Source: an uncultured Eggerthellaceae bacterium
GTDB taxonomy: Bacteria > Actinomycetota > Coriobacteriia > Coriobacteriales > Eggerthellaceae
DNA length: 64,000 nucleotides
NCBI GenBank assembly: GCA_947566075.1
Contig: CANOIM010000005.1
Location: 120,630 to 184,629, forward strand
Direction: 5' to 3'
Shown in pieces: positions 1 through 7,344 of the stretch; positions within the stretch are counted from its first letter, which is position 1; each line of letters starts with the position of its first letter. A program made the translations under genes and the position numbers. The notes beneath the pieces were generated by a model. It saw nothing but the letters and a program-made list of their open reading frames with translations, did not search any database and was not told where the DNA came from.

Positions 1-849
1 TGGACCTATTCTCTCATCGGGTGTGACCTGGGATTCTCCTTGGGCCTCGCCCATTGCCTCATAGGCTCTTTTTCAGATGAGTTGGTCTCTCCTGCCAGCA
101 TCGCCGTCTTCTGCATCCCCGCCATCATCGTAGGGATCGTATTGCTGGCGGGTCATACCCGGTTCGAGAACACCTTAGAAGCTGTCTCCAAGGATTATCT
201 TTCCTTCGCTTTCACCTTGAGCGCCCTGCTGATCTTCTGCTTGCCGGATATCGGTAAGCTCATTGGGCTCATGCTGCTCTTGGCCGTCTCGTTCTTGCAG
301 GTGGTCATCCTGATAAACGCCAGCATCGAATTCATCCGGTTCGAAGAGCTCTCGCCCCAGTGGTATATGGCAGAAGAGGCTTTCGTGGCTGGCGGAATTG
401 CAGTGGGCACGCTTCTGGCCTGGGCGGGCATGTTCAGCCTCCCGTCTTTGGATGGGAGCTTCTACGCAACCTGCATCGTCATCTTGATGAACATCTTCGC
501 CCAGACGTTCATCAATGAGGGGCGCTTCCCCTCTTCAGAGCAGAGCCCTCTCACCTTGGAACCCGCCTCCTCCGAACCTGTACCAGAGGCTGAAACTGCC
601 CAAGATGCTGATGTCCTGCGTGGCGAAGCGTGGGTCAAGAGCGTCAACCATATCTGCCAAGAATACAACCTGTCACCCCGGCAATCAGAGATCCTCAAGC
701 TCTTGGCGAATGGACGGGATTCGGTATATATCGAGAACCATTTCTGCATCTCGAAATCCACTGCGAAATCCCACATCTACAACATCTATCGGAAGCTCCA
801 TATCCATTCACGCCAAGAGCTCATCGATATCGTGGAAAGGACCCATTGA
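1..849 (+). CDS. Membrane-anchored LuxR-type regulator, 5' end outside the window
   Basis: The frame is open from base 1, so the start lies upstream of the window; about 282 codons are visible. The first ~165 residues are hydrophobic, with roughly five membrane segments. A Pro/Glu-rich linker follows, then a C-terminal LuxR/GerE helix-turn-helix in the last ~60 residues (LSPRQSEILKLL and STAKSHIYNIYRKL). The same architecture with a longer membrane part occurs at 7345-8844, and both recognition helices end in IYNIYRK. Such regulators are common in Eggerthellaceae and presumably sense a small molecule at the membrane, but the ligand cannot be read from sequence. The TGA at 847-849 is one base before the next ATG, so the two genes are probably translated together. 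Confidence 0.85.
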   Translation, partial: WTYSLIGCDLGFSLGLAHCLIGSFSDELVSPASIAVFCIPAIIVGIVLLAGHTRFENTLEAVSKDYLSFAFTLSALLIFCLPDIGKLIGLMLLLAVSFLQVVILINASIEFIRFEELSPQWYMAEEAFVAGGIAVGTLLAWAGMFSLPSLDGSFYATCIVILMNIFAQTFINEGRFPSSEQSPLTLEPASSEPVPEAETAQDADVLRGEAWVKSVNHICQEYNLSPRQSEILKLLANGRDSVYIENHFCISKSTAKSHIYNIYRKLHIHSRQELIDIVERTH

Positions 850-850
850 T

Positions 851-1198
851 ATGTGCATGCATTGCAGCCAGATGTGCGATAACTGCAAACCGGCGGATAT
901 GCGGGCGTTTCAGTGCGAAGCGTGCGGGAAGACCTCCATCCTCAGCCGAGAGGATTGCCTGTTGGCCCTAGGCTATTGGAAGCTGCCATCCCTGCCGGAT
1001 GGCTCCCCTGACCCAACCGCTGCCAAGCGCTATGCCTGCCGAACGTGCGGGGCTGACCTCTCCAGCGCCATCAAGACCGCCATCCAGCCTAAAGAGTGCC
1101 TGTATACGGGCATCCTCTGCGGATACCCCTGTGGGCGCCATGCCCGCAGGCGCACTGAGACGGGTGGCCCCTGTCGTAAGCAGGTCTTGGCTAAATGA
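851..1198 (+). CDS. Small cysteine-rich protein, probable zinc-binding, unknown function
   Basis: A 115-residue protein starting at ATG 851, one base after the stop of the LuxR gene, with a GGAAAGGA-like ribosome site inside that gene. It has about 15 cysteines, many in knuckle-like pairs: CMHCSQMCDNC at the N-terminus, CEACGK near residue 21, CRTCGAD in the middle and CGYPCG near the end. The spacing suggests two or three zinc-ribbon-like knuckles. No membrane segment or signal peptide is visible and I do not recognise the family. Tight coupling to the regulator suggests a shared pathway, for example as a modulator or metal/redox partner, but this is inference. Reality of the gene rests on the start position, ribosome site and ordered cysteine pattern. 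Confidence 0.6.
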   Translation: MCMHCSQMCDNCKPADMRAFQCEACGKTSILSREDCLLALGYWKLPSLPDGSPDPTAAKRYACRTCGADLSSAIKTAIQPKECLYTGILCGYPCGRHARRRTETGGPCRKQVLAK

Positions 1199-1225
1199 GT
1201 GGGACAACGGGTGTATCATAGGGCC

Positions 1226-1681
1226 ATGTTCCGTGTACGGGCGAAATACCTTCTTCTGATAGCAGCAGCGGTCTGGTTCTTGGCTGGCATCAACATCGCG
1301 CGGCTGGGGGTTCTGGCCTGCGCGGAGGGCACCACGCCCCTCTGGCTGCTCATCCTTGGCATACCCGCGGTGTTCCTGGCGTTCCATGCCATGTTCAGCA
1401 AGCTGGTAGGCAAGCACGCTGACCGCATCCGCAGCTACGGCGAAGACAAGATGCATGTCCTGCGCTTCTTCGACGTGAAAGGCTACATCATCATGGCCAT
1501 CATGATGGGCGGCGGCATCTCCCTGCGGGCCTTCGGCATCGTTCCCAGCTGGTTCGTTGCGTTCTTCTACACGGGTCTGGGAGTTGCCTTGGCGTTAGCG
1601 GGCATCGGCTTTCTGGTGCATTACGCCCACCGCGGTGGCCAGATCACCTGCCCTGTCACCAAGAAGACGCGCCTAGCCTGA
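1226..1681 (+). CDS. Small integral membrane protein, unknown function
   Basis: A 151-residue protein with about four hydrophobic segments (near residues 6-26, 34-52, 80-100 and 105-128) and short basic loops. I do not recognise the family. ATG 1226 is preferred because a TATCAT-AGGG stretch lies just upstream; an in-frame GTG at 1199, overlapping the previous stop, would add nine residues. It lies between the Cys-rich gene and ccdA on the same strand, and the 40-base gap to ccdA suggests cotranscription. A role alongside the thiol-redox genes is possible but not shown by any motif. The C-terminal tail is basic and contains a single cysteine. Confidence 0.7.
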   Translation: MFRVRAKYLLLIAAAVWFLAGINIARLGVLACAEGTTPLWLLILGIPAVFLAFHAMFSKLVGKHADRIRSYGEDKMHVLRFFDVKGYIIMAIMMGGGISLRAFGIVPSWFVAFFYTGLGVALALAGIGFLVHYAHRGGQITCPVTKKTRLA

Positions 1682-1721
1682 CCAGCGCGTATCACCTACT
1701 ACCTCGAACAGCGGTGATGCC

Positions 1722-2384
1722 ATGGAATACGTGATCTCTTTCTTGGAAGGTATCATCACCTTCGTTTCCCCCTGCCTGCTGCCCATGATCCCCATCTATG
1801 TGACCTACTTCGCTGCGGGCGAGGAGCAGAGCACGGGCACCATATTGAAGAATGCCCTCGGGTTCGTGTTGGGCTTCACGATGGTCTTCGTGAGCATGGG
1901 CGCCTTGGCGGGCACGGTAGGGTCATTCTTCCTGCACTATCGCACGACATTGAACATCGTCTGCGGCGCTATCGTGATCCTGTTCGGCCTGTATTTCCTG
2001 GGATTCCTGAAGCTGAACCTCTTCAAGGGCGTGAATTCTTCCCTCACGGAGAAGACGCTCGGGTTCCCCTCGGCCGTCCTCTTCGGCATGGTCTTCTCCA
2101 TAGGCTGGACGCCCTGCGTGGGAGCGTTCTTGGGCTCAGCGCTCATGTTGGCATCCCAGCAAGGCTCAGCGCTCACGGGCACGCTCATGCTGCTTAGCTA
2201 TTCAGCGGGCCTGGGCGTTCCCTTCGTGGCCAGCGCGCTGCTCATAGACAAGCTCAAAGGCGCGTTCGACGCCATCAAGCGCCACTATGACCTCATCACC
2301 AAGGTATGCGGGTGGCTTCTGGTTGCCATCGGCCTCCTCATGGCAACAGGGCTCTTAGGGAACCTGCTCAGTCTCTTGAGCTGA
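1722..2384 (+). CDS. ccdA: CcdA/DsbD-type transmembrane thiol-disulfide reductase
   Basis: A 220-residue protein with six predicted membrane helices, the normal size for CcdA. It starts MEYVISFLEGIITFVSPC and carries the two membrane cysteines that shuttle electrons: C18 in the SPCLLP motif and C132 in GWTPCVG. CcdA moves reducing equivalents from cytoplasmic thioredoxin across the membrane to extracytoplasmic thioredoxin-like proteins, serving cytochrome c maturation or general thiol repair. The next gene, 21 bases on, encodes exactly such a TlpA-like acceptor, so the pair very likely works as one system. No cytochrome c assembly gene is in the window, so the final client is unknown. Confidence 0.93.
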   Translation: MEYVISFLEGIITFVSPCLLPMIPIYVTYFAAGEEQSTGTILKNALGFVLGFTMVFVSMGALAGTVGSFFLHYRTTLNIVCGAIVILFGLYFLGFLKLNLFKGVNSSLTEKTLGFPSAVLFGMVFSIGWTPCVGAFLGSALMLASQQGSALTGTLMLLSYSAGLGVPFVASALLIDKLKGAFDAIKRHYDLITKVCGWLLVAIGLLMATGLLGNLLSLLS

Positions 2385-2405
2385 TCAGGGGAAGGGAAGC
2401 GCATC

Positions 2406-3029
2406 ATGAAAGAGAAGAAGGCGAAGAGCGCAGATTCGAACGGTGCATCCAAGCGCGGGCTCATCATAGGCGTGGTGGCCTTGGTGGCGGTCATCGCCAT
2501 AGCGGCCATTGCCTACAACGCCCTGGCACCGGCCGCTTCCTCCCAAACAGACCAATTGAGCGAACGCGAGGTGGCAACAAGCCCTGACGGGCCCTCAACA
2601 GGCAACGAAGAGCGCACGGAGGCTCCTGATTTCGCCATGGTCACCGCTGATGGAGAGGTCATATCTTTCAGTCAACTTCGAGGGAAACCCGTGGTGCTGA
2701 ACTTCTGGGCCAGCACCTGCGGCCCCTGCCAACAGGAGATGCCCGGGTTCCAAGCAGCCTTCGATGAATACGGAAGCCAGGTGCAGTTCGCCATGGTAGA
2801 CGTTGTGGGCTTCAACGGCGAAACGGAAGACCGCGCTCAGCGCTTCATCGCTGATGAGGGATACACCTTCCCGGTGTTCTATGACCGCGAAGGGGACGCC
2901 TCCATCCAATACAGCCTGACCTCCATCCCGCGGACCTTCTTCATTGATGCTGAAGGCTATGTGGTGGCCATGGGATCCGGCATGCTAGATGAAGCCTCCC
3001 TTGAGCGCGGGATATCCATGCTGCTCTAG
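2406..3029 (+). CDS. Membrane-anchored TlpA/ResA-like thioredoxin-fold protein
   Basis: A 207-residue protein. After a basic N-terminus there is one membrane anchor (about residues 18-40), a Ser/Thr/Glu-rich linker and a thioredoxin-like domain from about residue 75. The active site is C105-G-P-C108 in the motif STCGPCQQEMPGF, followed by the cis-proline region TSIPRTFFID. Topology places the domain outside the membrane. With CcdA immediately upstream it should receive electrons through CcdA and reduce disulfides in secreted or membrane proteins. It could equally be called ResA-like; the client is unknown. The start is ATG 2406 with a GGGAAGGGAAG ribosome site. A strong hairpin terminator follows at 3065-3096. 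Confidence 0.92.
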   Translation: MKEKKAKSADSNGASKRGLIIGVVALVAVIAIAAIAYNALAPAASSQTDQLSEREVATSPDGPSTGNEERTEAPDFAMVTADGEVISFSQLRGKPVVLNFWASTCGPCQQEMPGFQAAFDEYGSQVQFAMVDVVGFNGETEDRAQRFIADEGYTFPVFYDREGDASIQYSLTSIPRTFFIDAEGYVVAMGSGMLDEASLERGISMLL

Positions 3030-3064
3030 AATGCCAGCACCTTCTGAGAGATAAGCAGATAGGC

Positions 3065-3096
3065 GAAGGGCCCGCCTCCTGAGAAGCGGGCCCTTC
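3065..3096. terminator. Bidirectional hairpin terminator
   Basis: A perfect 11-bp stem, GAAGGGCCCGC (3065-3075) with GCGGGCCCTTC (3086-3096), and a 10-base loop. It lies between convergent genes ending at 3029 (+) and 3116 (-) and can fold in both transcripts. No long T-run follows on either side, so efficiency is uncertain. Confidence 0.8.
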
Positions 3097-3115
3097 AAGG
3101 TGTTGGGCGAGGAGC

Positions 3116-3583
3116 TTACTCCAAAGCGCCGATGTTGTCTTGGACGGCTTCGATGCGCTCACCGCCGGGGCCGCGGAAGAACATGATCTTCAGCTTGGCT
3201 CCCCCGTCACCGTAGACGGTGAACACGTCATCATCCTTTGCACCCAACGGACGGTCGAAGGGGCAGAGCGCGTCGAAGGGACCGGCTTCGATGGCAACAC
3301 CCCTCTCGTTCAGGCGCGCCACGATCTCATCCATATCCTGAACGCGCACAGCGAAGTGGTTGAGGCACGCTTTCGCCGCCTGGATGGTGGCCTTGTCCTC
3401 TTGCTCCAATAGCTCGATGACAACGCCGTCGTCGCTCTTCACCCAGGCCATCTTGAGCGGCTTATCCCCTTCCATGGTCTCGGTTGAGAACAGGTGCCGA
3501 AAGCCCAGGACGTCGGTGTAGAAGCCAATGGACTCTTGGATGTCATCGCAATAGGCGCCGATGTGATGCGGTGCTATCTTCAT
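3116..3583 (-). CDS. VOC (glyoxalase/extradiol dioxygenase fold) protein
   Basis: A 155-residue protein of the vicinal oxygen chelate superfamily. It shows two beta-alpha-beta-beta-beta halves: residues ~4-60 (HHIGAYCDDIQESIGFYTDVLGF) and ~75-145 (NHFAVRVQDMDEIVARLNERG). Candidate metal ligands are a His near residue 7, a Glu in VVIELLEQ and the His in LNHFAV. A clear fourth acidic ligand near the C-terminus is not evident. The family includes glyoxalase I, methylmalonyl-CoA epimerase and catechol-cleaving dioxygenases, and the reaction cannot be assigned. It lies 25 bases downstream of the transhydroxylase-like beta subunit, same strand, with its own AAGGGGAAG ribosome site, so it is probably the third gene of that operon and may act on the same phenolic compound. 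Confidence 0.85.
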   Translation of the reverse strand: MKIAPHHIGAYCDDIQESIGFYTDVLGFRHLFSTETMEGDKPLKMAWVKSDDGVVIELLEQEDKATIQAAKACLNHFAVRVQDMDEIVARLNERGVAIEAGPFDALCPFDRPLGAKDDDVFTVYGDGGAKLKIMFFRGPGGERIEAVQDNIGALE

Positions 3584-3608
3584 GGCCCGCTTCCCCTTTC
3601 TGGCTCAT

Positions 3609-4430
3609 CTAGCCCTTGTACATGGCGATGGTACCGGCGTTCAAGTCCTTGTCCTTCGTGGAGATGAAGTCAGTCACATGGCGCGGCAGGTATCCATCGA
3701 AGGTCACGTCGATGGCGTAATCGGCTGGCTCGATCTGCTTGAACCAGAAATCCCCAAAGTCATCGGTCTTCTGGGTGTAGGTCTTGCCGGTCTCCAGATT
3801 GGTGATGGTCACGTCAGCCCCGATCAGCACCTCTTCCTCTTCAAGGTCAGCCACTTCTCCGGCCAAGAAGCGCTTCGGGATGTTCAGGTAATGGACGCGG
3901 GGCTTCGTGCCAGCGGCGCACTGCAGATCCTCCGCCTGGGCCAGCAGGTCCTTCAGGTCCTCTTCTTCACCGAAGATGAGGGCATTGTGGGCGCAGGCAT
4001 CCACGCAGCGCGGGATGGTCCAGCCGTCATCCAGCAGGTGAGCGCAACCGGTGCACTTCTGCGGAAGGGCCAGGGCCTCGTTCCAATACACCACGCCGTA
4101 GGGGCACGCATCCACGATGGCGCGCTGATCCTTGGCCTTGGCTGGATCGATGATGACCAGACCGTCATCGCGGCGATACACCGCACCATCCTTAGCAGCC
4201 TTCATGCAAGGAGCGTCCTCGCAATGCTGGCACAGGATGGGGGTATAGGACACGCGCACCTTCGGAGTTTGACCGCGCTCCTCCTCTTTGACGTTCATCC
4301 AGAATTGCCCGGTGTCAGGCTGAGGAGCCGCGTAGGGCATCCAATCGTTGTCGCAGTGCTCGTCCTTGCAGACCAGCTGGCAGCTGCGACAACCGATGCA
4401 GCGATCGAGGTCTATGATGAAAGTCTTCAT
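3609..4430 (-). CDS. Pyrogallol transhydroxylase-like beta subunit: three [4Fe-4S] clusters plus Cna_B-like domain
   Basis: A 273-residue iron-sulfur subunit. Twelve cysteines sit at ferredoxin-type positions (C11, C14, C17, C21; C67, C70, C75; C109; C126, C129; C142, C146), enough for three [4Fe-4S] clusters. Residues ~195-273 form a beta-sheet-rich Cna_B/carboxypeptidase-regulatory-like domain (VTITNLETGKTYTQKTDDFG). Three clusters, a C-terminal Cna_B-like domain and ~274 residues are the remembered features of the small subunit of Pelobacter pyrogallol-phloroglucinol transhydroxylase; ordinary DmsB-type subunits lack that domain and usually carry four clusters. No signal peptide is visible, so it should be cytoplasmic. 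The ATG follows the alpha-subunit stop by three bases, with AAGGAG inside the end of that gene. It should pass electrons to or stabilise the alpha subunit. Confidence 0.88.
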   Translation of the reverse strand: MKTFIIDLDRCIGCRSCQLVCKDEHCDNDWMPYAAPQPDTGQFWMNVKEEERGQTPKVRVSYTPILCQHCEDAPCMKAAKDGAVYRRDDGLVIIDPAKAKDQRAIVDACPYGVVYWNEALALPQKCTGCAHLLDDGWTIPRCVDACAHNALIFGEEEDLKDLLAQAEDLQCAAGTKPRVHYLNIPKRFLAGEVADLEEEEVLIGADVTITNLETGKTYTQKTDDFGDFWFKQIEPADYAIDVTFDGYLPRHVTDFISTKDKDLNAGTIAMYKG

Positions 4431-4433
4431 GGG

Positions 4434-7004
4434 CTAGGCTCCTTCCACGATCTTATCGATGGCGATCTGACCCGTCTCTGCCTCATAGATGCGCTCGAAC
4501 GCCTCGGGATACTGCTTGGCAAGCTCGAACACGTCCACCTTCTCCAGGTTCACCAAGAAGCTGTTGGTCACCTCACCAGGGGCATTCTTGGAAGTGGTGT
4601 TCGACGGGCAGATGAGGTTGTTCGCGCCCGCTCGGTCAAGCTCACCCAACACGATGTTGTCAACGCGTGCGCCATGGTCTTGATAGACGGCATGGGGGAT
4701 GACGCGCTCAGATAGGCGGATGCCACCCAGCACGGCACCGCGTTCGTTGTACATCTTCACGATGTCGCCGTCCTCCACGCCAAGGACCACTGCATCCTTC
4801 GGATTGACCCAGATCGGCTCATACCTGTAGCCGTCAGGCCCCATGACCTTGCAGGTCTCTATCTCGCGGCACCAGGTATTGTCATCATTCTGCGCATGGA
4901 CGCGCCACCGGGGATGGTTGGTGATGAGCAAGAACGGATACTCTTCCGCACGCGGATGAAGGAAGCTCTCCGTATGGGACTCACCGTAGGGCACGAAGTG
5001 CGGCACTGGCGGACGCTCCTCGTCATCAGGGAAGAACTGCTCCAACAGCGTTGACTTGAATTCGATGAGGCCCGTGGGGGTCTTCAGCGGATTGCTCTCA
5101 GGGTCATCATAGAACGGGCGCATGCCGCGCGGGTCATCTTCCCAATCCTTCGCCGTGGGCACGACGAAGTAGCCCTTCTCCATGAACTCCTCGTAGGACA
5201 CCATGTCTTGGACGCCGGAGTTGTCGAAGCCCTTCTTGATGAGCTCGTCTTCGGTGCCACCCACGTATTCCTCGTATAGGCCAAGCTTCTTGGCAACCTC
5301 GCCCACGGCCTCGAAGTCAGACAGGGATTCTCCCACGTGTGGGATGGCCTGCTCTTCGTGCATCAGCATGTTGTACTGGCCGCTGAACAGGTCAGCAGAG
5401 ATATCGCGCACCTCCAGCTTAGTGGTGGTGGGAAGGATGATGTCAGCGAACAGGCAGTCATTCTCCAACCACGGGTGCTGCGCCAGGATGAACTCCAGGT
5501 TGGGATGCTGAAGCGCCCGCTGCATCTCGTAACCACCGTTCCAGCAGGTTTGCCAGCAGGGACTGTCAGTCCAGATCATATGCAGCTCATAATCACCGTC
5601 GTGGGGGAAATCCCATTCGACCACCTGGTCCTCAGCCGGAAGACCTGCGATGACATGACCGCCGCGCCACTTCACCGGCGGGTTGGTAATGGCCTCGGGG
5701 ATGAGGGTCTTCGGAATGAAGTTCACCGGATAGGTCAGCATGGCCCAGCCGTTGTAGATGGAGGACAGATCGGGCTGGCACTCAGACCGCGGCAGAGGGT
5801 AGATCTCATCGATGCCGAACAGGCCCCAGTCCATGAAGTTGATCTGACCAGCGCCCGGCTTGCCAAGGCCCTGCATGGCCAGAAGCGCCACTTCCAACCG
5901 AGCGGGTTCGCTGGAATAGGCTGCACGGATCAGGCCGCCGCCTGCACAGTGGGCGATGGAGACCACATGCTTGGCCCAGTAGCGAGCCAGCGCCTTGATC
6001 TGACGCTCAGAGATGCCCGTGATGGGAGAAGCCCATTTCGGGGTCTTCGGCACGCCATCCTCAACGCCCATGATGTAGTCTTTGAACTCCTCGAACCCGA
6101 TGGAGTGCGTGGCCACGTAATCCTTATCGTAGGTGTCTTCCTTGATCCACACATAGGCCAAGGCGCAGTGCAGAGCCGCATCGGTGTTAGGCAGGATGGG
6201 AATCCACTTGCCTTCATGGGCGGCCCCTGTGTAATTGAGGTCGGGAGAGATGAAGATGGACTTCAGGCCCACATCATGCAGCCAGCGCACCAGGCGTCCA
6301 GGCTGCATGCCGCCCCAACCCCAGGGCGTGGTCTCAGGATCGGCGCCCCAGTAGAGCACCGCGTCACCGTTCTCAGCGATATCTTGGAACAGGTTCTGCA
6401 CATGACCCTGCTTGCCCACCGGATCCATGCCCCAGATATGCTTAGCGCCCCAGGTCCAGCCTTCCCAGCTGTCAGGCTGACGGGCTTGCAGGGTATAGCC
6501 ACCCATGAGGTCTAGCAGCTTGCCCGGGCAACCATGGGCTGCATGGATGATCTTGGATTCGCCGTGACCGTCCACCTGAGCCAGAACGGCCAAGGGCCCG
6601 TATTCCTTATGGATGCGCTTCAGCTCAGAGGCGATGATGTCAGTGGCCTCGTCCCAGGAGATGCGCCGGTACTTGGAGATACCGCGGGTCTCAGGGTGGC
6701 GGTCGCCATTGGGATCCCAATCCACGCGGATCAGCGGATAGGGCACGCGGTTCTTCGAATAGACGCGCTTCTTGTAGGCATACTGGAGCGGCGTGGGCAT
6801 CGTCTTGTCCTTGGGCTCCAGCACAGCGCCGTTCACCTCTATGCGCCAAGGGCGCATGTCAGCGATGTCATAGGCGTCGTCGTAATGCATCGGACGGATG
6901 CGAAGGATCTTCCCATCCTTCACGTCCACAGCGGCGGAATTCGAACCAAGCCCGAAGCCGCACAGCCCAAGGGACTTGTACACTGTCTTCACGTCGTTAG
7001 ACAT
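4434..7004 (-). CDS. Molybdopterin enzyme, pyrogallol-phloroglucinol transhydroxylase-like alpha subunit
   Basis: An 856-residue member of the DMSO reductase family. The N-terminus (LCGFGLGSNSAAVDVKDG) lacks the usual four-cysteine [4Fe-4S] motif and there is no Tat signal. Both features fit the cytoplasmic Pelobacter transhydroxylase alpha subunit rather than respiratory reductases. The motif PDSWEGW at residues 177-183 places D178-S179-W180 where that enzyme has Asp174, the molybdenum ligand Ser175 and Trp176. H147 in VDGHGES fits its His144. The residues expected at its Tyr152/Arg153 look different here, so the substrate may not be pyrogallol. Later pterin-binding blocks are WGADPETTPWG and LITNHPRWRVHAQNDD. 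Related enzymes in gut Actinobacteria dehydroxylate catechols, a plausible alternative reaction. The gene leads an operon with its beta subunit and a VOC protein, divergent from a membrane LuxR regulator. Start ATG 7004 has a GAAGGAG site. Confidence 0.87.
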   Translation of the reverse strand: MSNDVKTVYKSLGLCGFGLGSNSAAVDVKDGKILRIRPMHYDDAYDIADMRPWRIEVNGAVLEPKDKTMPTPLQYAYKKRVYSKNRVPYPLIRVDWDPNGDRHPETRGISKYRRISWDEATDIIASELKRIHKEYGPLAVLAQVDGHGESKIIHAAHGCPGKLLDLMGGYTLQARQPDSWEGWTWGAKHIWGMDPVGKQGHVQNLFQDIAENGDAVLYWGADPETTPWGWGGMQPGRLVRWLHDVGLKSIFISPDLNYTGAAHEGKWIPILPNTDAALHCALAYVWIKEDTYDKDYVATHSIGFEEFKDYIMGVEDGVPKTPKWASPITGISERQIKALARYWAKHVVSIAHCAGGGLIRAAYSSEPARLEVALLAMQGLGKPGAGQINFMDWGLFGIDEIYPLPRSECQPDLSSIYNGWAMLTYPVNFIPKTLIPEAITNPPVKWRGGHVIAGLPAEDQVVEWDFPHDGDYELHMIWTDSPCWQTCWNGGYEMQRALQHPNLEFILAQHPWLENDCLFADIILPTTTKLEVRDISADLFSGQYNMLMHEEQAIPHVGESLSDFEAVGEVAKKLGLYEEYVGGTEDELIKKGFDNSGVQDMVSYEEFMEKGYFVVPTAKDWEDDPRGMRPFYDDPESNPLKTPTGLIEFKSTLLEQFFPDDEERPPVPHFVPYGESHTESFLHPRAEEYPFLLITNHPRWRVHAQNDDNTWCREIETCKVMGPDGYRYEPIWVNPKDAVVLGVEDGDIVKMYNERGAVLGGIRLSERVIPHAVYQDHGARVDNIVLGELDRAGANNLICPSNTTSKNAPGEVTNSFLVNLEKVDVFELAKQYPEAFERIYEAETGQIAIDKIVEGA

Positions 7005-7344
7005 TCCAACTCCTTCTCTTGTGTCGTATCTTGCAACCTTCCCTGTTTCCTTCTCGCCACGAAAGTGCTTGCATTCCTCCCTCTCTTCGAGTACATTCCT
7101 TTGCTGATCCCACGCTCAATCCACTTCTTGCCAAGTCAAAACTGCCGTTGACTCTACGGCCTTGCGGAATCTCTGACAATCGCGTGCGCCGCCTGATTTT
7201 CTGGGGCAGCAGCCTGCGAAGCGGCGTTTCCGTTCTATGGCCGCAGGTACTAGATGGCCTAGGAAGCAAAGGCTGGAACAGGGAGAACGTGTTGGTGCCA
7301 CTTCTCAGAGACGCTCGGAGGCCAACACGGAGAGGAGAGCGCAG
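7005..7344. promoter_or_regulatory. Divergent control region between the molybdoenzyme operon and the LuxR/MFS pair
   Basis: This 340-base gap has no convincing gene. It holds the ribosome site of the alpha subunit (reverse-strand GAAGGAG just above 7004) and GGAGAGGAG at about 7330-7338 for the plus-strand regulator. A 7-bp inverted repeat, GTGTTGG (7289-7295) with CCAACAC (7322-7328), brackets the leader just upstream of the regulator start and could be a leader hairpin or a protein site. I could not assign sigma-70 boxes with confidence. Because both directions probably start here, the LuxR protein is the likely factor acting on it. Confidence 0.45.

Noticed and set aside
3582..6515. Long plus-strand frames (377 and 392 codons) opposite the transhydroxylase-like genes
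   Set aside because: They are exact antisense shadows of strongly conserved minus-strand genes. Their translations show no domain, and GC-rich third-position bias explains their length.
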